This document shows positions 1-7,890 of a DNA stretch of 7,890 bases, piece by piece. A model generated the notes under the pieces. It was not told where the DNA came from and searched no databases. It saw only the letters and a list, made by a program, of their open reading frames with translations. The position numbers were made by a program, and so were the translations under genes. The stretch spans positions 1 to 7,890 of the forward strand of contig CALGAS010000218.1 of the NCBI GenBank assembly GCA_937959175.1, written 5' to 3'. This stretch comes from an uncultured bacterium. Lineage in GTDB: Bacteria; Planctomycetota; Planctomycetia; Pirellulales; UBA1268. Positions within the stretch are counted from its first letter, which is position 1, and each line of letters begins with the position of its first letter.

Positions 1-674
1 TGCTCGAGGGCCTCGAGCGGATGTACGCCAAGGGCGAGGACTGGATCTACTACATCACGGTCTACAACGAGAACTACGAGATGCCCCCGATGCCGCCGGG
101 CTGCGAGGAGGGAATCCTCAAGGGGATGTATCGGCTCAAGGACGTGGCCGCCACCGGCACGCCCGTTGCGGCCGATCTCCCGCCGGTTCAGCTGCTGGGG
201 TCGGGTGCGATTCTCCGAGAAGTGATCCGAGCGGCCGATCTCCTTGCCGATCGCTGGGGGATCGCCAGCACTGTCTGGAGCGTCACCAGCTGGAAGGAGC
301 TTCGCCGCGAAGCCCAGGCATGTCGCCGCTGGAACATGCTGCACCCGGAGGCCACCCCGCGGAAGAGCTATCTGGAGGACGTCATCGGAACGGTCGACGG
401 GGTCTTCGTGGCGGCCAGCGACCATGTCCGGGCGGTTTCGGAACAGCTCGATCCCTGGATTCCAGGGGGGCTCTTTGCACTGGGCACTGACGGCTTCGGC
501 CGCAGCGAGACCCGCGGTCCGCTGCGGCGGCACTTCGAGGTCGATGCCGAGTGCATCGCGATCGGAACGCTCTGGAAGCTTGCCGAGACCGGCGCGATTG
601 GCCGCCACGTGGTCGCCGAGGCCATTCGCGGTCTGGGCGTCGATCCCGATAAAATCGATGCGGCTATCGCCTGA
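1..674 (+). CDS. aceE: Pyruvate dehydrogenase E1 component, homodimeric type (3' part only)
   Basis: This is the C-terminal 223 residues of the thiamine-diphosphate enzyme that decarboxylates pyruvate and reductively acetylates the lipoyl arm of AceF in the pyruvate dehydrogenase complex. The frame is open from base 3, so the true start lies upstream of the window; the E. coli protein is about 887 residues, so roughly the last quarter is seen. Recognisable AceE segments are YYITVYNENYEMPPMP near the beginning, EEGILKGMYRL shortly after, and LGTDGFGRSETR followed by HFEVDA near the end. These match the transketolase C-terminal domain of the single-chain (alpha2) E1, not the alpha/beta heterodimeric PdhA/PdhB type. 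The end, with VDPDKIDAAIA before TGA, is where the family normally stops, so the 3' end looks intact. The thiamine-binding half is outside the window and cannot be checked. aceF follows after 54 nt, as expected for its E2 partner. Confidence 0.96.
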   Translation, partial: LEGLERMYAKGEDWIYYITVYNENYEMPPMPPGCEEGILKGMYRLKDVAATGTPVAADLPPVQLLGSGAILREVIRAADLLADRWGIASTVWSVTSWKELRREAQACRRWNMLHPEATPRKSYLEDVIGTVDGVFVAASDHVRAVSEQLDPWIPGGLFALGTDGFGRSETRGPLRRHFEVDAECIAIGTLWKLAETGAIGRHVVAEAIRGLGVDPDKIDAAIA

Positions 675-728
675 CGTCAAGGTTCCCAGCCTGATTTACC
701 CGCCCCTCAAACCGCGACTTTCGAGTTC

Positions 729-2036
729 ATGCCTACAGAGTTCACGCTTCCCGATCTGGGAGAAAACATCGCCTCCGGGGACGTCGTTTCCGTATTTGTC
801 TCCGAGGGAGATGTCATCAAGCCCGGCCAGGCCCTCCTCGAAGTCGAAACCGACAAGGCGGTGATCGAGGTCCCCTGTCCACCCGGCGGCCGGGTGGAAA
901 AGGTGCTTGTCAAGAAGGGCGAGACGGTCAACGTCGGCCAGCCCTTGGTGCTGTTGGGCGACGGTGCAGGAGCTGCCGCGCCGGCTGCCACCGCGACCCC
1001 GGCCGCACCTGCCGCCGCACCGGCTGCTCCGGCTCCTGCCGCCCCGCCCACCCCGCCTCCCCCGCCCGCAGAGCCAGCCCCGGCCGTATCGGCTGCCAAT
1101 GGGCAGTCGGCGGCGGTTGCCGACGAGCCTGCCGCGGCCGCCGTCGAGCCGGCGGGTCCGGCTGTTCGGCGGCTGGCCCGGGAGTTGGGTGTTGATCTGG
1201 GACGGGTCACAGGCAGCGGTCCGACGGGCAGAATCCTCCGGGAGGACGTGATCGCGGCGGTTCGCCAGGCGAGCGCGGCGTCGCCGGCGGCCCGGCTGCG
1301 GGGCGACTCCGCCGCCACCGAGCGGGACGACTGGGGACCGATCCGTCGCGAGCAGATGTCGCGGATGCGGAAAACGATCGCCGCCAACATGGCCCGCAGC
1401 GTGGCCACGATTCCGCACCTCACCAACTTCGATGACGCCGATGTGACCGAACTGGAGCGGCTTCGTAAGGAGAGCGCCGCCGAGTACGCCAAAAGCAACC
1501 TGAAGCTGACGGCCTTGTCGTTCGTGATCAAGGCGGTCAGCCTGTCGCTCCGGCAGCATCCGGCCGTCAATGCGACGATCGATCCCGAGAAGGGAGAAAT
1601 CGTCTACAAGGAATATGTGAACGTCGGATTGGCGGTCGACACGCCCCGGGGGCTGGTGGTGCCGGTCTTGCGGGACTGCGACCAGCTCTCGATTCCGCAG
1701 ATCGCCCAGGCGATTGCCGAGACTGCCGAGAAAGCCAAGAACGCCCAGTACGGCGTCGAAGACCTCCGCGGGGGCACCTTCACGATCAGCAACCTGGGGG
1801 CCGTCGGCGGTGCCTACTCGACCCCGATCATCAACTGGCCCGAGGTGGCTATTCTGCTGTTGGGACGGTCCCGGAAGATGCCGGTCGTCCACGATGACCA
1901 CATCGAACCCCGGCTGATGATGCCCCTCTCGTTGTCCTACGATCACCGGCTCATCGACGGGGCGATGGCGGCCCGATTCTTAAACGAGGTGATCGGCTAC
2001 CTGGAGAGCCCGGGCCGGCTGCTGCTGGCCATGTGA
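729..2036 (+). CDS. aceF: Dihydrolipoamide acetyltransferase, E2 of pyruvate dehydrogenase
   Basis: This cytoplasmic core subunit transfers the acetyl group from its own lipoyl arm to CoA. The 435 residues show the standard E2 layout. An N-terminal lipoyl domain (about 1-78) has the lipoylated lysine in ETDKA at Lys43. An Ala/Pro linker (about 79-142) includes PPTPPPPP. A peripheral-subunit-binding domain lies at about 144-180 (AVRRLARELGVDL, then GSGPTGRILREDV). The catalytic acyltransferase domain runs from about 205 to the end and carries DHRLIDG, with catalytic His406 and Asp410. There is only one lipoyl domain, whereas E. coli AceF has three. Acetyl specificity is inferred mainly from its place directly after aceE; the sequence itself lacks the SucB-type NGGVYGS segment and has SNLGAVGG instead. 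The ATG at 729 puts the lipoyl domain at the very N-terminus, as the family expects. No clear Shine-Dalgarno sequence precedes it. The ALA/PRO linker DNA is very GC-rich and low in complexity. Confidence 0.95.
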   Translation: MPTEFTLPDLGENIASGDVVSVFVSEGDVIKPGQALLEVETDKAVIEVPCPPGGRVEKVLVKKGETVNVGQPLVLLGDGAGAAAPAATATPAAPAAAPAAPAPAAPPTPPPPPAEPAPAVSAANGQSAAVADEPAAAAVEPAGPAVRRLARELGVDLGRVTGSGPTGRILREDVIAAVRQASAASPAARLRGDSAATERDDWGPIRREQMSRMRKTIAANMARSVATIPHLTNFDDADVTELERLRKESAAEYAKSNLKLTALSFVIKAVSLSLRQHPAVNATIDPEKGEIVYKEYVNVGLAVDTPRGLVVPVLRDCDQLSIPQIAQAIAETAEKAKNAQYGVEDLRGGTFTISNLGAVGGAYSTPIINWPEVAILLLGRSRKMPVVHDDHIEPRLMMPLSLSYDHRLIDGAMAARFLNEVIGYLESPGRLLLAM

Positions 2037-2055
2037 TTCCGAACTGGAACGAAAC

Positions 2056-4992
<2,937 letters not shown>

Positions 4993-5024
4993 CCCGCCTC
5001 CCGCCGATCAAACGATTCACGTTG

Positions 5025-5049
5025 TTCCCCCTCCCATTCCCTCCTTTCC
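5025..5049 (+). other. Pyrimidine-rich tract upstream of sucB
   Basis: Twenty-four of 25 bases are C or T (single A at 5036), in the 69-nt gap between sucA and sucB. It ends 12 nt before the sucB ATG, so it occupies the position where a purine-rich Shine-Dalgarno sequence would normally be found. No hairpin or promoter is evident. Any role in translation, such as an S1-type contact or an unstructured leader, is inference; it may simply be unconstrained GC-rich spacer. Confidence 0.4.
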
Positions 5050-5061
5050 GGCTGCCCCGCA

Positions 5062-6354
5062 ATGGCGATTGAACTGAAGGTTCCCGAAGTTGGCGAGTCG
5101 ATCGCCGAAGTGATGATCGGCGCATGGAAAAAAGGAGAGGGCGACGCCGTCGCGATCGACGATGCAATCGTCGAAATCGAAAGTGACAAGGCGACTGTCG
5201 AGTTGCCGGCACCCGCTGGCGGCACGATCACGAAGGTGCTCAAAGAGAGCGGTGAAACGGCTGTGGTCGGCGAGGTCATCGGCTATCTCGAGCCGGCCGG
5301 GGCTGCCGCTGCGGCCGCGTCGCCGGCGGCTCCGCCTCCATCTGCTCCCGTCTCGCCGGCCGGGCCTGCCCCGGTCGTCGACGTCCGGCGGAGCGAAGGT
5401 CGGACCGTCATCGGTTCGGTTCAGCCGGCCAGCGAGCAGCGGGTCATGCCGGCGGCGGCCCGGGTTCTCGGTGAGGCCGGCCTGCCGGCAGCGGCCGTCA
5501 GCGGGACGGGTCCCGGCGGTCGGGTTACCAAGCAGGATGCGACCGCCGCGGTCTCGGCAGCGGGTTCCGCGCAGCCGCCGAGTCCGGTCGCCGTCCCGGC
5601 CCCGCGGCCTCCGGCGGCTCCGTCGGCAGCCGCGGCCCTGCCGGCGGTGGGATCTCGGGAGGAGCGATTTCAGCTGATCAGCCCGATTCGCCGGCGAATC
5701 GCCGAGCGACTCGTCGAGGCCCAGCAGCAGGCGGCCCTGCTGACGACCTTCAACGAGGTCGACATGTCGGCAGTGATGGGGCTGCGGAAGAAGTTCAAGG
5801 ATGTGTTCTTCGAGCGATACGGTGTGAAGCTCGGTTTCATGTCGTTCTTTGTACGGGCAGCCGTCGAGGCGCTCCGGGCGGTGCCCCAGGTCAACGCCGA
5901 GTACCGGGATCCTCACATCGTCTATCGGGACTATTACGACATCGGGATCGCCGTCGGCGGTGGCAAGGGGCTCGTCGTGCCGGTGCTTCGCAACGCCGAG
6001 GCGATGTCCTTTGCCCAGGTCGAGATGGCGATCGGCGACTTTGCCCGGCGGGCCGGCGAGAACAAACTGAAGCTCGAGGAACTCCAGGGCGGCACGTTCA
6101 CGATCTCCAACGGCGGCGTCTACGGCTCGATGATGAGCACGCCGATTATCAACCCGCCCCAGAGCGGCATCCTCGGTCTTCATGCAATCCAGGATCGGCC
6201 GATGGCAGTCAACGGCCAGGTGGTGATTCGGCCGATGATGTATCTCGCCCTCACCTACGACCATCGGCTGGTCGACGGCCGCGAGGCGGTCACCTTCCTC
6301 AAGCGAATCAAGGACACGATCGAAGACCCCAGCCGCCTGATGCTCGAGGTATGA
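5062..6354 (+). CDS. sucB: Dihydrolipoamide succinyltransferase, E2 of 2-oxoglutarate dehydrogenase
   Basis: This is the core subunit of the 2-oxoglutarate dehydrogenase complex; it moves the succinyl group made by SucA from its lipoyl arm to CoA. The 430 residues show one N-terminal lipoyl domain (about 1-77, VPEVGESIAE, lipoyl Lys43 in ESDKATVELP), an Ala/Pro linker, a peripheral-subunit-binding domain (about 128-165, with MPAAARVL and GTGPGGRVTKQD), a second Ala/Pro linker (about 166-197) and the catalytic domain (about 203-430). SucB-specific segments are LTTFNEVDMS, LGFMSFFV, NGGVYGSMMSTPIINPPQSG and HAIQDRPMAVNGQVV. The catalytic motif DHRLVDG gives His401 and Asp405. The C-terminus, EDPSRLMLEV, ends where E. 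coli SucB ends. The ATG at 5062 places the lipoyl domain at the N-terminus; no Shine-Dalgarno sequence is seen, only a pyrimidine-rich stretch. The last base of its TGA is the first base of a long inverted repeat. Confidence 0.97.
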   Translation: MAIELKVPEVGESIAEVMIGAWKKGEGDAVAIDDAIVEIESDKATVELPAPAGGTITKVLKESGETAVVGEVIGYLEPAGAAAAAASPAAPPPSAPVSPAGPAPVVDVRRSEGRTVIGSVQPASEQRVMPAAARVLGEAGLPAAAVSGTGPGGRVTKQDATAAVSAAGSAQPPSPVAVPAPRPPAAPSAAAALPAVGSREERFQLISPIRRRIAERLVEAQQQAALLTTFNEVDMSAVMGLRKKFKDVFFERYGVKLGFMSFFVRAAVEALRAVPQVNAEYRDPHIVYRDYYDIGIAVGGGKGLVVPVLRNAEAMSFAQVEMAIGDFARRAGENKLKLEELQGGTFTISNGGVYGSMMSTPIINPPQSGILGLHAIQDRPMAVNGQVVIRPMMYLALTYDHRLVDGREAVTFLKRIKDTIEDPSRLMLEV

Positions 6355-6435
6355 AAAAGGGGACATTCTGCTTTTTCCGATCGGCACAGAGCCCGTCGAA
6401 ACGACGCCCCTGAAAAAGCAGAATGTCCCCTTTTT
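6354..6435. repeat. Long perfect inverted repeat between sucB and lpd (REP/MITE-like hairpin)
   Basis: The left arm at 6354-6377 is A5, GGGGACATTCTGC, T5, C. The right arm at 6412-6435 is its exact reverse complement, giving a 24-bp perfect stem around a 34-nt loop. Each arm also has its own terminal 6-bp inverted repeat (AAAAAG with CTTTTT). The loop holds a small hairpin, CGTCG-AAA-CGACG, at 6394-6406, and the palindrome CCGATCGG lies at the left stem-loop junction (6377-6384). The arms are about two-thirds A+T, unlike the GC-rich genes around them. The element starts on the final A of the sucB stop codon and ends 18 nt before the lpd ATG. It has no coding capacity. From memory, similar GGGGACATTCT motifs recur in some bacterial genomes near IS200-like Y1 transposases, but this could not be checked. 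With its CCCC-T5 end it might instead act as a transcript terminator, attenuator or mRNA-stabilising hairpin. Confidence 0.85.
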
Positions 6436-6453
6436 GAACGGCTACCCAAGACG

Positions 6454-7848
6454 ATGAGCACGACAATGCACGATCTGGTGGTGATTGGTGGCGGCCCCGG
6501 GGGCTATGTGGCGGCAATCCGGGCGGCCCAGCGGGGACTCTCGGCCGCGGTTGTCGAGAAGGAGCCAAAACTCGGCGGCACCTGCCTGCGGGTCGGCTGC
6601 ATTCCCTCCAAGGCCCTGCTTGAATCAAGCCATAAATACGAAGAAACCGCACACGACCTGGCGGCTCACGGTGTCCGGGTGGAGGGTGTCGCCCTCGACC
6701 TCGCCACGCTGATGAAGCGAAAGGAGAGCGTCGTCGCCGCGCTCGCCAAGGGGATCGAATCGCTCCTCAAGAAGCACAAGATCACCCGCTACGCGGGCAG
6801 CGGGCGGCTGGCCGGGCCGGGGAAGGTGGTCGTCACGGCCGCCGATGGCGGTGAGACGATCCTCGAGACGCCGCGAGTCATCCTGGCGGTCGGGAGCGTG
6901 CCGGTCGTGCTCCCTGGGATCGAAGCCGATGGCGACCGGGTCGGCACGAGCACCGAGGCGCTCGCCTTTCCGGCCATACCGCAGCACCTCGTGGTGATCG
7001 GCGGGGGCTACATCGGCCTCGAACTGGGCAGCGTCTGGCGGCGGCTCGGCTCCCGGGTGACGGTGCTCGAATACGCGGACCGGATTCTGACGGGGATCGA
7101 CGGCGACATCGCCAGTGAGGCCCTGACGTTGTTTCGCAAGCAGGGGCTCGACATCCGCCTCGGCGTGAAGGTGACCAGCGCCCGAGCGGAAGGAGACGGC
7201 TGCGTCGTTGAACTCGAAGGTGGTGAGTCGATCCAATGCGACCGCGTGCTGGCCGCCACCGGCCGGCGGCCCGCGACGGAGGATGTGGGGCTAGAGACGG
7301 TCGGGATCGAGGTTGATCGGCGGGGCTTCATCCCGGTCGACGGGCAGTTTCGGACAGCCGCTGAGGGTGTCTGGGCGATCGGCGACTGCGTGCCGGGGCC
7401 GATGCTCGCCCACAAGGCTGAGGAAGACGGCGTGGCCTGCGTCGATGGCATGACCGGCGGCTGGGCGCACGTCGACTACGACCTCGTGCCGGCGGTGGTC
7501 TTTACGCATCCCGAGATCGCGGCGGTCGGGAAGACCGAGGAGCAGCTGACGGCCGAGGGCGTCGGCTTCAAGAAGGGTGTGTTTCCGTTTCGGGGCAACG
7601 GCCGAGCCCGCACGCTCGGTGACACAACCGGCAAGGTGAAGATCCTGGCCGACGCGGCGACCGACCGGGTCCTTGGGGTGCACATCATCGGGCCCGAGGC
7701 GGGCAATCTGGTGGCCGAGGCGGCCACCGCGATGACCTTCGGGGCGACTGCCGAAGACATCGCCCGGGTATGCCACGCCCATCCGACGCTGCCCGAGGCG
7801 GTCAAGGAGGCGGCCCTGGCGGTCGCCGGCCAGGCGATCCACGCCTGA
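6454..7848 (+). CDS. lpd: Dihydrolipoamide dehydrogenase (E3)
   Basis: This homodimeric FAD enzyme reoxidises the dihydrolipoyl arms of 2-oxoacid dehydrogenase E2 subunits and reduces NAD+. The 464 residues match the normal family length. In order they show the FAD-binding GGGPGGYVAA (12-21), the redox disulfide in GGTCLRVGCIPSK (Cys44 and Cys49), the NAD-binding GGGYIGLE (183-190), the second FAD segment AIGDCVPGPMLAHKAEEDG (308-326, Asp311) and the C-terminal dimer interface with HAHPTLPEA, where His443 and Glu448 form the catalytic pair. Everything needed for activity is present. The ATG at 6454 is preferred; an in-frame ATG at 6466 would also leave the FAD motif intact, so the exact start is uncertain by four residues. 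It is the only E3 in the window and follows genes for two E2 proteins, so it probably serves both complexes (inference). It is separated from sucB by the inverted repeat, which could uncouple its expression from the upstream genes. Confidence 0.96.
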   Translation: MSTTMHDLVVIGGGPGGYVAAIRAAQRGLSAAVVEKEPKLGGTCLRVGCIPSKALLESSHKYEETAHDLAAHGVRVEGVALDLATLMKRKESVVAALAKGIESLLKKHKITRYAGSGRLAGPGKVVVTAADGGETILETPRVILAVGSVPVVLPGIEADGDRVGTSTEALAFPAIPQHLVVIGGGYIGLELGSVWRRLGSRVTVLEYADRILTGIDGDIASEALTLFRKQGLDIRLGVKVTSARAEGDGCVVELEGGESIQCDRVLAATGRRPATEDVGLETVGIEVDRRGFIPVDGQFRTAAEGVWAIGDCVPGPMLAHKAEEDGVACVDGMTGGWAHVDYDLVPAVVFTHPEIAAVGKTEEQLTAEGVGFKKGVFPFRGNGRARTLGDTTGKVKILADAATDRVLGVHIIGPEAGNLVAEAATAMTFGATAEDIARVCHAHPTLPEAVKEAALAVAGQAIHA

Positions 7849-7890
7849 GGCTCCCTGCCGCATGGCGTGAACGCGCCGACCGCCGCTGAG

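Noticed and set aside
3..17. A 7-bp inverted repeat CTCGAGG-G-CCTCGAG at the window edge
   Set aside because: It is inside aceE and follows from the repeated Leu-Glu codons of the conserved LEGLE segment; no independent role is needed.
244..864. A 206-codon + strand open frame spanning the end of aceE and the start of aceF
   Set aside because: It overlaps two genes that are certain, and its Ser/Arg/Pro-rich translation is typical of an out-of-frame reading of GC-rich DNA.
960..1160. Low-complexity GC-rich repeats in aceF
   Set aside because: These encode the Ala/Pro linker normal for E2 proteins, with no fixed repeat unit suggesting a tandem array.
696..1946. A 416-codon open frame on the - strand opposite aceF
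   Set aside because: It is a shadow of aceF. Its Gly/Arg-rich stretch is simply the reverse complement of the Ala/Pro linker DNA.
5017..6387. A 456-codon open frame on the - strand opposite sucB
   Set aside because: It is antisense to an intact sucB, shows no family resemblance, and runs into the intergenic inverted repeat.
7849..7890. Possible terminator or next gene after lpd
   Set aside because: Only a 4-bp GC stem (7864-7867 with 7874-7877) is present and no T run follows; 42 nt is too little to identify a new gene.

Overview
The window holds five consecutive genes of central carbon metabolism, all on the + strand. They encode the parts of two 2-oxoacid dehydrogenase complexes. In order they are: the 3' end of aceE (pyruvate dehydrogenase E1), aceF (dihydrolipoamide acetyltransferase E2), sucA (2-oxoglutarate dehydrogenase E1), sucB (dihydrolipoamide succinyltransferase E2) and lpd (dihydrolipoamide dehydrogenase E3). 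Gaps between genes are 54, 19, 69 and 99 nt. No promoter or convincing terminator is visible in the gaps apart from the hairpin described below, so co-transcription from upstream of aceE is the simplest reading (inference).

The genes fit together functionally. AceE decarboxylates pyruvate and AceF passes the acetyl group to CoA. SucA decarboxylates 2-oxoglutarate and SucB passes the succinyl group to CoA. Each E2 carries one lipoyl domain, and its reduced lipoyl arm would be reoxidised by Lpd with NAD+. A single lpd at the end of the cluster could serve both complexes. In Escherichia coli the same parts lie in two loci, aceEF-lpd and sucAB.

The one clearly non-coding structure is an inverted repeat of 82 nt at 6354-6435, between sucB and lpd. 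Its 24-bp arms are perfect, with A5GGGGACATTCTGCT5 as the core of the left arm. It begins on the last base of the sucB stop codon and ends 18 nt before the lpd start. The arms are AT-rich inside GC-rich DNA. It resembles a small dispersed REP/MITE-type element that may also act on the mRNA.

The organism is a bacterium with GC-rich DNA and a homodimeric-type AceE. The starts lack clear Shine-Dalgarno sequences. Together with the style of the intergenic repeat, this makes Planctomycetota or a similar lineage plausible, but there is no rRNA or other decisive marker and the placement is a guess. The 42 nt after lpd (7849-7890) show nothing identifiable. I found no novel enzyme system. The proteins are ordinary members of well-known families with their catalytic residues intact.
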